A DNA stretch of 64,000 nucleotides. It comes from Lumbricus terrestris (lineage: Eukaryota; Annelida; Clitellata; Crassiclitellata; Lumbricidae). Position numbers and translations under genes: made by a program. Under the pieces are notes generated by a model. That model ran no database searches. It was given only the letters and a program-made list of their open reading frames with translations, and was not told where the DNA came from. Below are positions 1-14,900 of the stretch, piece after piece (position 1 is the first letter of the stretch; each line of letters opens with the position of its first letter). The DNA lies in the NCBI GenBank assembly GCA_949752735.1, contig OX457038.1:24426655-24490654 (forward strand). The letters run 5' to 3'.

Positions 1-306
1 TATATTGTGCATTTGTACTGTACTTCAAATTTTTACTTATGTTATAAGCCCAAGAATTTTATATCAAAATAATGCTTACAAATTTCATATCTTGTATTTC
101 TACATGTATTTCTCAAATGACGACTTAAACAATTACATAATGACACTGTCGTTAGCTGAATCCTTGAGAGTACGGTGAAAACGTTTGGAATATCAGACAA
201 AAATAGTAGCTATGTTTTATTAAGTTGATTTTGTTGAATATTTGCATGTAACTAGATTTTGCTATTGAATTGAAGTTTGTTTAAAGCTTAAGTTGTTGGG
301 TTTTAG

Positions 307-2083
307 ATTTTTTATCCCGATCTTATTGACAAGGCCAGAGCTCCAAAATATGTTGTGGTAAGTTTGCTGCTTCATCACACCAACCATCTTTAACATAAAA
401 TGCTTATTACCGTCTTAACATTTATTCATTTTACTGGTTAATTTTAAAAAGTCACTGTGGACTGACTGCTAAGGGCAGCACAATAAATAGACATATGGGA
501 TAAAAAAAACTTTTTGGTTATAGTAAGTAAGTAAGAATATTCTTTATAATGCCACCAGCAAACGCACAATACTTTACAGAAGAAATAAAAAACATTTAAG
601 CAAAGTTATATAACATTCTCATAATAAAACTTCTTTTGGCAAAAGAATCAACTCTAGATTATGTGGCCTGGGTCGAGTCCTCTCAAGGAGTAACCTTAAG
701 TGGAGGAAGGAGGTCGTGAACTTGAAGAACGTGACAAAGATTTAAGAGGATAGAGCAGAAAAGAGCAGAGTCAGCTTTAGAACAGAGTGCTGCAAAACTA
801 GGAAAATTGCCCTTTACTTTGGTGCAGTTTCTTGCATTAATACCTAAATTCAAAATGCAATATTTGTTTTATTGATGTCTTCTTTTATTCTTTTATGCTT
901 TCAAATTACCAAAAACTGAGTTCATAAGAAATGTGTGCTTAAATGGACACCACTATGTCAGATGAGCCATTATTCTGCATGAAAACAAAACTCTTTGCAA
1001 ATAACTTGGTTTTTTTCTGATGCACGGCGTCATTATTTTGTTTGCAGTTCTTATCAAGTAACCAGCTTAGGATTTTTGAGACACTTTAATGCAATCGAAG
1101 TCTTGCCATACTCTGTCCACGATCATGTTTACACCATTAGGTCATGACTGGTATCACCATATATGTAAAAGAAGTTTAGAGCTTTAACTCTTTAATGGCT
1201 GCTGCATTGGTTTCCCAGCCTATTTATTACACTCGTCATTGAAATGTTAATAGGCAAAACTTGTGCACTTGTTTATGTTTAGACACCAATGGAAGATGAC
1301 AAGGAGTTTGCAGTTCTACGATTTCATGCAGGAGCACCTTATGAAGTAAGAAAACTATTGTTTCACCTGATGTTTATAGGCTAAACATTTGAATTCGGTA
1401 CCATGCTCCAGTTGCGGCACAACTGACAACTCGCAGTAATTAAAATCATTTAATTAAAACATTTATAATAGGCTGATCAACTTCATTGATTTCATATACA
1501 CGTAGATTGAAAAGGCCAAGTCAGAGCAGAAAAATAAATAAAATAACAATAAAACTGATTACGATGTAATAAAAATAATCAGAATGATAATAATAAATTA
1601 TTATCTTTATAATATTATCATAATGTTGCTAAGTAATGCCACAATATATTCATGGGTATGCTATAAGATGACTGCAAAACTGGGGATAAGGCTTGATTTT
1701 ACAAAGCTCTATCATTTTCTAGTCTTAAAGCAATATTTTCATTCACAAGGGATTATTTCCAGTTTGGGTAAATGCTATGAGGCTGATGAAAGTGTCATTG
1801 TATGCTTCACCATGTTTATAGAACCATGCAATTGCTAAGTCACAGCTCGCTTGAGAGTTAGCTACAGCTGATTAGTGGTTGTTTGTAATAACAAAAGTTT
1901 TTTAATTAAATGTCCTGCTGCTTAGATGATGCAAATAACTTGTCTGTTTTTGTGTAGGACATTGCCTTCAAGATCGTTAATCGTGAATGGGAATACTCGT
2001 ACAAGCGTGGATTCCGTTGCCAGTTTAACAACAATATTTTCCAGCTGTGGTTCCACTTCAAACGATTCAGATACAGAAGATAG
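307..2083 (+). CDS. CACTIN: CACTIN, 3' end (last three exons)
   Basis: Three exons at 307-357, 1283-1345 and 1958-2083 join in phase 0, with AG acceptors and GTAAGT/GTAAGA-type donors; TAG stop at 2081-2083. The product ends with IFYPDLIDKARAPKYVV, then EFAVLRFHAGAPYE, then DIAFKIVNREWEYSYKRGF, and finishes in FKRFRYRR. This is the conserved C-terminal Cactus-binding (CactinC_cactus) domain of CACTIN, and the final Arg/Tyr-rich tail is nearly invariant across animals. CACTIN is a nuclear spliceosome-associated protein needed for efficient splicing, and also a regulator of NF-kB/Cactus signalling (family knowledge). About 80 residues are visible; the rest lies upstream of base 1. The introns (358-1282, 1346-1957) show nothing recognisable. 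The gene is convergent with WDCP, 827 bp away. Confidence 0.95.
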
Positions 2084-2909
2084 ATACAGATAGACTACAG
2101 AAGATAGATACAGATAGACGATTCTCATTTGACTCGTAAACTCTCTGCTTGGACATTAGTTTACTCTTTAAACTTCACCAACTGATTAAAACAGAAAACA
2201 GTGGAATGCATTTCTATTTCTTTGCTCAGACTAGACAACTGCAGCAGAGACACAGGTGTCGATCAGTTGAAGGACCTGCAGTTTACAGTGTCTGCTGCTT
2301 GAAAGGTTGTAAATACATGCAGATTTACATTTTAAGTGCTGATAAAACTTGTGATTGCAGCCCGTCTTTGGAGACATTCTTTCCAGTTCTTTATAGTTCT
2401 GTACAAGCTGTCGTGTGACATGATTTATGTACATGACCTACTAAAACCTAGCCATAAATGCAGATGAAAATTCTATTATGGTCGTTACTCTAGGACAATT
2501 TAGTGATTTTCTCCATAAAATTGATTGATTCAACTCTTCAACTTACACAGAAATTTTATCCAACAAAGGCAGGTGATGAATTGTGTGCAAGTTTAATTAG
2601 ACCAGAAGTGAACAAGCAGTATGCAGAAAAAAGGGTGCTATATTTTAGATTGCGAACTCAGCAACTCCTGCAATCGGAGTCAATTTAGTTTAAAATGTGA
2701 GCCATGTTGTTTACTGACACCACGAATAATGCAATTTAAAGTACCGTAGCTAAATAGTCGTATCACAGATTTCATTTAAATTCAAAGCTCCGTTCAATTC
2801 TATTGTTTCTTTGCCAATGACCACAGCGCATACGTCCAGCTATGCTGTAAGTTGCCTACTTAGACATTCAACGACAGGTCAAATAGTCTTGATAGTCAAA
2901 TAGAGCTCT
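2084..2909. other. CACTIN-WDCP convergent intergenic region
   Basis: This is the tail-to-tail spacer between the two stop codons and should hold both 3' UTRs. Right after the CACTIN stop, a 19-bp run (AGAAGATAGATACAGATAG) is repeated at 2075-2093 and 2099-2117. I found no clear AATAAA signal on either strand. Short ORFs here lack family resemblance or splice context. Confidence 0.5.
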
Positions 2910-5900
2910 TCATTCTTTACTCGCGCGTGTTGCTGGTTCTCCACTGATGAAAATCGATTCATTTGGCGAAAAGTCGAGTGGAATGAATCCATCGACGTCT
3001 GCATGAAGCACACAACGATCACCGTCTTCAAAGACAAGATGCACAGATTTAATTCGCTCTTATGCTCTAGCACATACTAATTATCTATCTTATCTATGTA
3101 ATTTATATAGCGCCCCTTCAAGAAGTCTACTCAGAGGCGCTCCCGACCCAAGCCCGGTCAAAAAGAAAAGTCTTTAGCAATCTATAGAAAGAGCCAGACA
3201 TGCTCCGAGGGTGGGAACGCAGGTTAGAAGGAAGGTCATTCCAAGCGGAAGGTCCAGTGACCGAAAATGCCCTGTTCTGCCTAGTGGCAGTGCGGGCATA
3301 GGGAACCATAAAGTCACCTCTAGAGGCCGAGCGCAGAGATCGGCGACCCACAGCAGTTGAGGTCAAGGTGAAGAACTCAGAGATAGGGAGGTGCTGTGCC
3401 CAAGACGCAGCGCCAAGCAAAAGAAGTAATTATGCAATTCTATGATCGTTCAAATGAATTCAAGTACTTATATAGAACCTCATCAAGGAAACTACTCAGA
3501 GATGCTCCCCAGTACGACCAAAGAGAACAGTTTTCAAGTCAATGAATAGTCATAGAATGTTTCATGGTTTGTTTTGCCATATCTGTAATTATATTCTAGA
3601 ATTGGTTACCTGTACAGGCAAACTAAACCCAAAAATTGACTGCAGTTGTTGATTAAATTACGTAATAGAATTGGTGCTGTACTCTGCTCCAAAAACAATG
3701 AGTAAGGCAATGTCTAAATAAATGACTGTCACTGTAAAAATGAACAGCTTCAAAAGACTAGTTTTCCTTAGAATAAGTGCTACATTAACACATGTACCCA
3801 CCAACAAGCAACTCAACAGACACCAAATTAAAAGCCTCTTTGACGGCATTCAGATGCAGGCGATGGTTGTCCAAAACAAAGCATTTCTGCACATCTATAC
3901 CCGAAGTCTGCTTCAAAATGATGCGTATTACATCTGGTTTTGATGCTGGCTGGTACTTTGTAACACGTCTAACTTGCCTGAAATAAAAATACCACAAACA
4001 CAAACGTTTACGCAGAATTTTGTGTGTTATTAATACTGAATAACAATAACCTAGAGAACAATAGGTCAACTGGCACAATTATGACGGATCATGATTAGTC
4101 TAGTGCTGGTAATCGAGAGGTAGGGAATCAATTTACTGTTGGGGCATAACTACGAGTACATGAACTGTATAGTGTCAGTGGGGATAATCAGGTGGCAAGG
4201 GAGAAGGCCACGTATACAGTATACACCCTCATATGTCAAGACCAAGAGCTATGGCTGCCTATCAATCAATCAATAAGCATGGCATGTGCCAGATGCTTTT
4301 TCACAATGTCGCTCCTGATTGACCTATCCAGAGCTAGATCTTTTCCACATCACGCTTCGATATCGCCTGTCCAATCTCACAAAACTTAGATTTTGCTCTT
4401 TGAATAAAGTTCATTTAAATAAACGAACACATGATATCTCTGTGGTTATTTTAAAGCATAAACAGAAAAACAAGCAACCTTGCATTTTCAATGCACCTCA
4501 AGTGAACCCAAATTCCTAAGTTTTGAATTTATAATTCTAGCTAACGTGCCTTCATCAGCTTTGTTCAATTACCATGAATGATCATACTGTTACCTGATTA
4601 AAGACAAAATTACTGTGATTTAATACCAGATATGTTGTTTCTAGCCACATCAATATCTGCTGTTTCCAGACCTGTGTTAATGTGCTATGATTGAACTGCC
4701 AATCGTGTGAGTGCACAGTTGTTATTATCACCATGGCTGAAATGGCTGCTATGCATTTGCCCATGCAGTGGCAGAGGATGGCAGATAGCATAATTTATCT
4801 CATTTACAGCAACTGCAACTAGTTGTGGGAAATAGAGACATGTGCACTGTGCAGCTTTAAATGTTCAGTTGACCCACACTACACAGTGCATATATACCAG
4901 TCGTCATTTGCAGGACTTCAAGCCAGCTGCATTTAGCAAATGTTGCCTTGTCCGTATACAGGCAGCTTTACATAGTTGATACCGACTACTGTTCAGCAAG
5001 TTCCTGTAACAGGTCTTACGACTACAATGATGATAATAATTACCTATACAGATAAAAACAATAAAACAATATATTATTTGTATACTGATGCTTCTGTGTA
5101 GCAATCAACATTTATAGAAAAGGCCAAAACAAAAAGCTACTTTCAATCATACCACAACATGCAAACCCTGGAAAGATTTATTGAAAGGGCAGAAAACCTA
5201 ACATTAAGGGCACAAGTTGAAAATATTGGCACCAGCTGCTGATGACTGTTGTCAGGAACTGAAGCTGAGATGAACTTCACACAGGAACGAAGCCAGTATA
5301 ATCAAAGACAACTGCCAATTGTCTGCGCACTAAGTAAATTAGTCTCATATGTAGGTAGAATACTACAGTACTTACTGCACTGCTTCAACAGATGACCGTA
5401 TCTTTGCCAGACATTCCTCCTAAGCAGCAAAAACGAAACTGGTGACAAAACCTAAATCATGTCACACAGCTGTAACAAAATGCCAAGTTTTGCTCAACAC
5501 AAATAAAACATGAATTTTGACATATTACTTCAGTAGTAATTAACAATAATTCTGCAGAAAATTAGAAATTTATCAAAAAAGATAGCTGAGGAAACATTTT
5601 TATCTAATCTTAAGTAAAACCACTTTATACCTGGTGCATCACCATCATCAAGCAGAAGCTGATGGATTTCGGTCACGTGATGCGTGTGGATGGACTTGAG
5701 AAAGCAATTATGCTGGCATGTGGAGAGGATACGAGGAGAAGAGGACGGCCGAGGATCAGATGGATGGAGGATGCACACAGGAGGACAGGGATGAATCTTG
5801 GACAATTGAGGGATGTGACACAGAACAGAACGAAGTGGAGAAGGCTAGTCATGACGGTCGCTAGAGTTCCTCGAACTGACGGCACAAGGTGATAATCTAT

Positions 5901-8900
5901 ATCTATAAGGAAGGATGTGACTATGTTTGTATGTATGTATGTATGTTTGTGACTTTGTCCAGAATGCACGCTCACAGTTTTTGAGCTTTTCACTCCAAAC
6001 CTTCACTACTGTGTAGGTCTCGGCACAAGACGCAAAGGCGAGGGGTTGGCGATTCTCTACCACCATGGGGGCCAGGGTGGGGGGCGAAACCCCCCAATTT
6101 TTTTTCAAAAAAACGCAGCTATTGATTTGAATTTTTTTTCCTAGATAGAGGTCCATCAGAACCCCCCGGATCAGTGGTTGGCAAATCTCTACCACCATTG
6201 GGGCCAGGGTGCTGGGGGGGGTCAAAAACACTAATTTTCGCTATAAATTTTCATTCGCTTGCCACGTATAAAAGCCGTCATTTTCGCCGTTTTAAAGGTG
6301 TTTAAGCTCTTTTGCCATTACGGATTTCATGGGTCGCTTACAGGGAGAGGCGGGGTGAGATGATAGGGGGGTGGAGGGGTGGAGTTGGGGGTTGGCGAGA
6401 TGTGGTGTCGAGGGGTGGGGTGGAGGGGTCGGGGAGGGGGTGTGGTGAAGGTGGATGGGGATGAGGAGTGGGGTGGGATGGCGTGGGGGTCGAGGGGTGG
6501 GGTTTGGGGTGGGTGAGTGTGGGGGTTGGAGGGGCTGGGATGCAGAGAGATGAAGTGGGGGTGGGATGGGGAGGGGTGGGTGGGAGGGGGTTGGGGTGGA
6601 TGGGGTGGGGGTGGAATGGGGTGGGAGGGGTTTGGGGTGGAAGGGTGAGGTGGATGGGTTGGGCTGGGGGTCGGATGGGGGTGGAAATTTTCGTGAAACC
6701 CAAATTTCTCGGGTCGCGTACCGGTAGAGGTCGGAATGTGGTAGGGTGGGGTTGTGGCCGGAGCGGATCGAACCCTAAATTTCCCGGGCAACGCCGGGTA
6801 CCCCAGCTAGTCGTCAATAAATGTAACGTATTTTACATGTTTTCAAGATGGTAATGTAACGCTAAGGAGGTTAAGTCACAACTAACTCCTTACATTCCTT
6901 CTTGTTGCCTACATCAAGTACGGGTCTTTCAGGTGAGCCCCAAGGCAGCACAATAATGGGCTCACGTGCACTACATGCCTCTGCCCCACGGAATGCATTG
7001 GCTTCTATTATTACTTTGTAGCTCGAATGTAATTCCTTCCTTCAAAACTCACTAAATTATTCACTGGCCTCAAGCACATGGATAGCCAACTGCATCTTCT
7101 CCCGGCGACTGACAATCTGCATCTCAGATTCACAATTCATTGTGATCCTCCACACATTACAAACCTATTTACTACTAATAATAATGATGATAATAATAGT
7201 AATACAAAAATACCTACATACACACAGGTAAATTAGAGAACACAGCAAGTAAGTTGACAGCAGCTGATGATAGGTAAATGGAACTGACCTGAATCTGTAG
7301 CTTCAAATTGATCAGCTTAAGCTGCATCAGAACATCTCCCATCTGACCATCCGAGCAGTTCCTGCATCTTGTTCCAGTGCTTTCCCCAGAAGTACCCACA
7401 TTTATCTCAGAAGGCGATGAATTGAAAACATTTGTCATATCCTGTCGTTTTGCGCTGCACCTTCTTGGCATATAGTTTCGCCCATCTGCATTTAAAACTG
7501 AAGGCAAATCCAATTTAGCCATTGAAGAATTAATTTCTGTGTCTAAATGGCAAGAACGGCTGTCAAAGGAAGATGTGTGCCGATGACGGTCAGTGGCAAA
7601 CACCGGAAAAACTGTTTTGAAGTCATGACATTCTGTCTCAAGTTCTTCATCTTTTTCTTCTCTGTTAAAAAAATGCAAGCATCACTAAAAATGCAGCAGA
7701 GAAGTTCAGAATGCTCAAATGAATGGTGATAACAAATTACAGCAGTTTCAGCAAAGTGATTAAATGTTTTGGAAGAAAGCAAAATGCAGCAACAGAGGAA
7801 TCCAAACATTGTCACTTCTGCAATTTTCAAAGTCTTCGGGACAAACTGTCTTTATTCTGTGCGTAAATTACTGCCAGGAAATTCGAAAGCCTCAATTATT
7901 TAATCTTTAAATCCATAGTTTACTCAATAAAGACTGAGCTAACTCATCCTTCAATATGATTATGTATGGCATTTTATTTCAGAGCAGGTGTACAATATAG
8001 ATTAGTTCTCTCATAGCATGTGTAAAAAAATTGCAGCTGATACTATTATGCTTGGATAACTTCAGTTTCTTCCACTGCTACACAGCATTTTGCATAAGAA
8101 AAGTTCTTTGGCAGTAAACGTTTTAAATGCCATGAAACTTTTCCACATCTCAATACAGCAGATTGTTCATAGTTACAGAATAAAGTTTAGAAAACATCAA
8201 TGCAACACGCTTATATATAGACAGAATATATCATTGAGCTGCCACAGAAAAACAGTTAATCAGCAATCCCATGACAAGACACCTTTTATATCTTCCATCT
8301 TGTGTTGGCATTCATTATGTCACCATGAAAGGATGGTGCACTGAGTGGGCCCCAAGTGGTGCGGTATCCCAGGCACATGACATCACCATTTTATCCACTG
8401 TCATAAGCCACAGCTAGTCTCAGCACTTAGTATGTACTACCTACTCGATTAACTACAATGGAAACACTTCAATACATTTTAAAGCAGCCTAAACTTGGTA
8501 CTGGAAGATACGTGAAAATGCAGACAAACAGATCAAAATGTGAAGAAAGATGAACAGTCACTGCGAATAATTTGTGACCAATAACAGTCATGTAGCACGC
8601 TTATAGTCTGAAGGCCTTTACATTATCTACATAAACAGAATACAAAAAACCTGAACGAAATTACTCCAACCTTGTTCTTTCATTTGAATCTCCAATAACT
8701 TCAATGAATGGTTTCTTCTGAAGATTAAAGTCCACAGACGGCAGTTTTAAGCTGGCCAATGCATCCACACCCTCACTACTGCCATTTCTCTCGGAAGATG
8801 GGCTTCTGCTGTCTTTAGTCTTTTCTCTAATGTGGCTGAGAGTATTCCGACAATGAGACGAAGAAGGTGACAAGATTACCATTTCATCTTTTGTATAGTC

Positions 8901-11900
8901 ACTGACATTCTTAACAGACAATCTCATCACAGGATCAATGTTTTGTGATTCAAACTGTTGTCTGAAATCTACAAGAAGCAACGTATACCAGTTGTATCCA
9001 GCAGAATACAATGAAATATATTTTATGAAATAGTCTATATGGTGTTCTTGAAGTCGCTTTTTGTTTCACATTCAGTCCAATCACTGGCTTCCTACCTCAC
9101 AATGCATGTCCTGTAGTTAGGCTGTCTCACTAGTAATGCACTGTTAAGCTTTGTGCTCCTCAGCTGATGGTGAACTCCTCATACTTCAGACCCACTTCTC
9201 AGTCGGACAGCGTCGAGCCTTCTCAGTTGTTAGCATCTCCTCTTGGAAAGGGCTTCCACTGGCTCTGTGCTTAATAACACAAAATAATTTGCCTACTTTC
9301 TACAAGTTGCTCAAAACCTTTCTCTTCAGTTGTGGCCTGGCTAGGAGTAAGCTTCTTGAAGGGGCTTTATATAGATTTCCGGATTGAATAAATTAAATCT
9401 AAATTACCCGTAACGGCTTTAAAGCTTTGATACCTAAATATCCCAAAAATAAATCACATATCATGTATTCTTTCAAAACAGTTGGCATCAAAGAGTGAAC
9501 TGATTGATACAGACCGACTGGTTGTGATGGTGTTGATAAGGTGGAACTGACCGTGATAAGAGGCAGTGAAGAAGACATAATATTGTAAGCTATCTCTGCT
9601 GACAAAACTTCGTGAGGGCAGCCATGTCAGAAAAGTGATGCCATTCTGTCATAATTTTGGCTCTTATCCATATCTTAGCATTTCTTAAACTGTTCCAAAT
9701 GCACACCAACTAGTGTCCTTTGACAAAGGACATGGCCACGCAAAAATGTGCAACATTGATATATTAGATTATTTCCAATGGCGTCGTCATATAATTTCAA
9801 CGTAATACAGCAATAAATAACGAAGCGAAGACCTGTGACATGATGCAGGCAAAGATGATATTCAGTTGAACTGGAGGTTGGTGGAAAGATCTGGTCACTG
9901 GCAGAGATTCTGCCAGTCATCATCAAAACTGCTTCTGCTCCTGCTTGTTCGCGTGAATTGGATGAGAAAGAGGAGCAGAGTCCTTTCAGTCGTTCATCTG
10001 GAGCCAGCTTCTGTAAAAGCATCAGTGGCAGAGCTCTAGTGGATTACACGATCATTCAGAGCTAGAGAGGGGAAGAGACAGTTCCCAACAGAGAGACAAA
10101 GAGAAGACACATGACGAAGACAATGACCACAAATACCAGAAAGACAGGAAGATACATAACTGAGCCACAAATCAATGACAAGCATTTAGACAAATCGAAG
10201 GACCAACTTATATAAAAGTCAAATCACTCCAGTACTTCTTAGCTGCAAATGGCTTCTCAAAGAATGTCAAAAAAAGTCTCATAGTTTTTTAAATTATGCC
10301 TAAGAAAAGCAACTCATACCAGACTGCCAGACAGATTCAGATGACCATTGCTGACTTTGAAAAGCGATACCATATTGCTAGTATTGGAGCCAGCAATCAC
10401 AAAATCAGACTTAATCTGCAGAAGTAAATCAAGAACATCACTATTATACAATGTATGAAGTACAAACACAAATCAAACCGACAAAGTTATGAAAAAACAA
10501 TAACATACTCTCTAATAATAGCAATCATATCTCTAACAATAAACATACATTCTCTTGGTCTCTCGCACTGGAAGCACCTCTGCCTAGTGTGATAGTTGTG
10601 ATTCAGTTCAGATACAATACAACACTCAAATTGTCTGGGTCCTGCTGGCCCAAGGCTTACTTACTGGTACATCAGCAGAATACATATCTTGCAGGCAAGT
10701 CAACTTCAACACTAACTGCTGTATTTTTTAGTAGCTTTAAAACAATGAAGCCTGATGCGTTCCACGGTCAATTAGTCAGACTCAGGAGCAGACGTTGAGG
10801 TCTGAACGAGGAAGATTTTGAGTGTACTTCCATCGGCAACTACGAGACAGTTCAGTGTCACTCACATGTGGGTTGCGGTGGTGCAGTGGGTATGTTCGTT
10901 GTCTTACAGCCGAAGGGTTGCAGGTTCGAATCCACCCCAAGTCGCTGCGTAGAGACCTTGGGCAAGTCCTGCAATTGCTCAGTGTTTCGGCGTGAAACTC
11001 CGAAGCAGTGTCCGCTCTGTAGTCGGGAGCACCTCTGAGTAGGGAGCTTGAAGGGGCGCTATAAGAAATGCACATACAAACAAACAAACATGTACGACCT
11101 TAGCAATATGTGTAAATGACACTCATAGATATATATGACCTAGTGAAGCACTCACACAGAAGTGCAGTATGTCTGGTGACAGCAGTCCAGCAATGTTAAT
11201 GCTTGATAGCTTCTTCGCTTGCTCAGCAATAGGGTCAACTTCGATTAAGACGAGCTGTGATGAATCAGTACAATTTCCCTATTAAATTAAAGACAATTGA
11301 AAACACATGTATCATTTGGAATGTTCAGAAACTCATATTTACTAGCTATTTGGCAAAGTAACCAAATTGAGCATATACACAACTAATGATATATAATTAT
11401 CACAAATATATATAAAATATAATATATCGCACATAACACACACACACACAAAATTTAATAGAAAACTGTCATGACATAAATGTCTTATGTGACTGCCAAA
11501 ATTATGCTGCAAGTGTAAGAAGCACAGTTAGGCTACCTCTAACCTGGTAGGTTCTTGGGAGATGAAGAAGTTTATCAAGATGTGAAAAGGAATGTTCTTT
11601 TGAATTAGGACGCACAACCACATCAATACTTTCATCAAGCTCTTTAGACAAAGTACTTTCGTCCATTTGATTCAAATCATCTGGTATTTCATAAAAAAAG
11701 AAAAACCATTCTTTGCTTTTATGAAAGTACATTGGATTTCTATAACCTAATGCAGCATGATATATTTTTAGCTATAAAATTATTTTCAGTCGCATCCTGT
11801 TTTATTTACAGACCTATGTCATTTCAATGTGTCAGGGTGTTTATATATAAATGTCATGACACACATAGAAATCTTAACACAAACACACTTTCATATATAT

Positions 11901-14900
11901 ACAATAACTACATCTATAAATGGTACAAGTTAGAAAATGTCAACAGTGCCAGAATATTTTTTTAAATCTGTAAATGTCATCCCATTCACTACCCTCACCC
12001 TACTCAATTCCCTGACTATTTCCACTCACTTCTCATTTGGAAAAGTGTGGCTGACCTGGTAGCATAAAGATTTCTTTGTTGTACTGAAAGCACAGTTGGT
12101 CAAGTGGAAGTTGAGTAGCGCAGACAAATCGCACTTCTGATAAACACTCCACAGCTGACAATCGTCCCACACCAGCCAATCTAAAATTCATCAGCGCTGC
12201 CTGTATTTAGCATTTAATTAAATCCAAAATAAAATATGAAAACAGGATTTTGCTGGTAATGTAATGTCCTAATAATTTCTGAGGTGTAGAAGCAGGAGAA
12301 ACAGTTCACTTGTATTGCATAATTAGGGTTGTTAATATTGGATTTCTGATCACCATTTAGAATTCTCATGTACCAAACCATTTTAAAGAAACTGTTGTCT
12401 AATTTTGGAAGAGTTGCTTAGCTGCTGGATTGCTTTCATCATCATTACATCTGGTGGTGCATTGGATAACAAACTAGCATGGAGAGAGAGATGTACTAAG
12501 ATCGCACCCCCATAGAACGGACATGCTTTGTAGGCTGCTATTAGAGCATATTGCAGGCTATCTGTTCTGTTAGTAGTAAAGTTTGATGTTAATTAAGATT
12601 ACTGCGCAACTTGTACAATGTACATGTACAGCGCTGTGCATTTGATAGCATTTCAATAGAGAAAAATATTTTTATTATATTATTATTATTAATATCATCT
12701 GAGTAACTTAATAGCAACAAGAAATAAAATAATAAACTGATAAGGCCTAAAAAATAAAAGTTGTGTTTCAGGTAATCCGACCGACCCACCTTTATTGCCG
12801 CAACTCGGATAATTTTGTTAAAAGTTTTTATTTGTATTGACATAATACAGTAACACTGCCTTCCGTATATGAGGCATGGAATTAAGACACTATAATTAAA
12901 GCCTCCACTAAGGTAGACTACAGTTGGTAAACAGCCATCTTTCAAGGTATATAAGGGCCTGTTAAAACTAGATCAATCAATAGTTTATCACAGTCAGTTT
13001 GACAAGGCAGGCGGTTGTGAGGGAGAGTAATAGATCTTAAAAGATGGGTTGTCTCACAGTGACTCCTTGTAGGTATTTATTATAGATGGCCAACTGGTCA
13101 TCTAGCCTGTAGCAAATGATGGCTATACACGGGTGTCATCTGCTTCAAGTTTATTGTAATAACTAGCTGCTTATCCCTCATAAAACAGTCCAGCTCACTG
13201 CCCTTCTAAACTGACTAGGCTCTTTTGTGCTCACTGTGCCCTCTTTTGCTCTCTGCTTCTTTCAGCTCTCTTTTGCCCACTGTGCTCTTGTGTTTACTGT
13301 GCTTTCTTGTGCTTCCAGTGCTCTCTTCTGCTCACTGAGCAGTTCTCTTTTAAACTGAGCACCTTTGGTGAAGGATTCAACATACTGAATAACAGAAAAA
13401 TCTTGTGATTTCTATGGGTGACTGACTACTTACTGGCTGCCAGTCTCGAGAGAGCAATGCCATTCTTACTCTAGCCACCTCCAAAGTGACTGGGAACAAA
13501 AGATATCTAGCAACATTTAGCGGTAACTACTGACTGGCTCTACCAATCTCGAACGACCCTTAGGTTAGCCGTAATGTTCTGTTCGCACTCATCTTCCCCA
13601 TCCGACTCCACCTTGCCAGAAAAGACGTCAACAAAATAAAATTCATAAGATTGGTTTGTAGGTGAAAAAATTCTGCAAATTATAGGCATTTTATACTTGC
13701 TTAGAATACATACTTCGCCATAGTGTGTACCTTTGTGCAGAAAAGGGCAGTAGCTTAATTTTTCAGGCAGCCACTGTATAAAAATATTTGACCAAAATAA
13801 AACTATTTTTCTACCTACCAATTTTTAGAGCTCTGTTACCGGAAACACACAATTAATTTTTTTTGCCTAAGTTCTGTCAAACAGCTAACCCTTGGATGTT
13901 GCAGTTCATCACTCTGAAATTCTGTAGGCCATCACCAATATCAAACCACCTATATACCTAGCAAGAAAACCAAGCATTAAAACATTTCAATTTGTGACAA
14001 CCCTATGTACTGATAAATAATAGTAAGATACACCACACACACATGCAATAGCTGGCTCGCAACAGTTACAACAGAGCTTAGCCACATACATGAAAAACAC
14101 TATTCCTTACAGAACACATGCACACACACACACACACACTCATAAGAGACATCTAACATGAACGTGGCATTCCAAGTGACATGGTGACACTGACATAACT
14201 TCATCAACATGTTAACTTTCAGTCTAACATCAGCTGCTTATATTAAACTACGGTACTAATCAACTCAAGTTTTCAACATAAAATTTGGCATTCATTGAGT
14301 CTGGCACTCCTTGATTTATGTGACTTTAGGTGACATTGTTAGGACAGATTGGCAATGATTCCATCAGAAGTGGTTTTAAAAAGTCTTAAATAATGCAATT
14401 GCATAAATCAAGGAGTGTATGCAACCAACAAGTCACGAGCTGCTAGCTTAGAGTCATCAATATATATCACGGATGAAAAAATCCTATTTTCAACCTCACT
14501 TCCCTTTGTTGCAATTTGTACATTTTTTGTGGAACTCCCATGGATGCCCATGTACAAATAAACTTCTCTAGATATCCCTTTACGAAAGTTAATTAGCTAA
14601 AGTCATCTAAAAAACATTTACATTACAATAGCGTTACTATTCATTTTTGATAAACATCATAATTGCTAGCTAACATTTGTTAACTGCTATGGTTTACTGT
14701 TTAGATTTGAATTTTGTTTATTTTAATGTAATCAAATACCATTGGACAACAATAAAGAGTCATAAATAAGCTATTTTGTTGATATCGTAATAAGAAATTT
14801 ATTTTGTGCACGTACATTTCGTTGAGACCCTCCTCCCCCTGCTGTACATAACTGCACACAAATTATCTAAATCCGGTGACGCCTCCCCCAGATAAATATG

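Noticed and set aside
6327..6854. Long Pro/His-rich (-) and Gly/Trp-rich (+) open frames
   Set aside because: Pure translation of the G-rich tandem tract inside a Helitron; no start context, splice sites or domain.
7000..7150. Minus-strand coding-like frame (SEMQIVSRREKMQLAIHVLE) as a WDCP exon
   Set aside because: WDCP phases close without it (exon 13 to exon 14), and it ends in a stop within intron 13.
10869..10945. Possible tRNA gene from strong A and B boxes
   Set aside because: No cloverleaf or acceptor stem, and the sequence continues into a SINE body; the same holds at 22261 and 44410.
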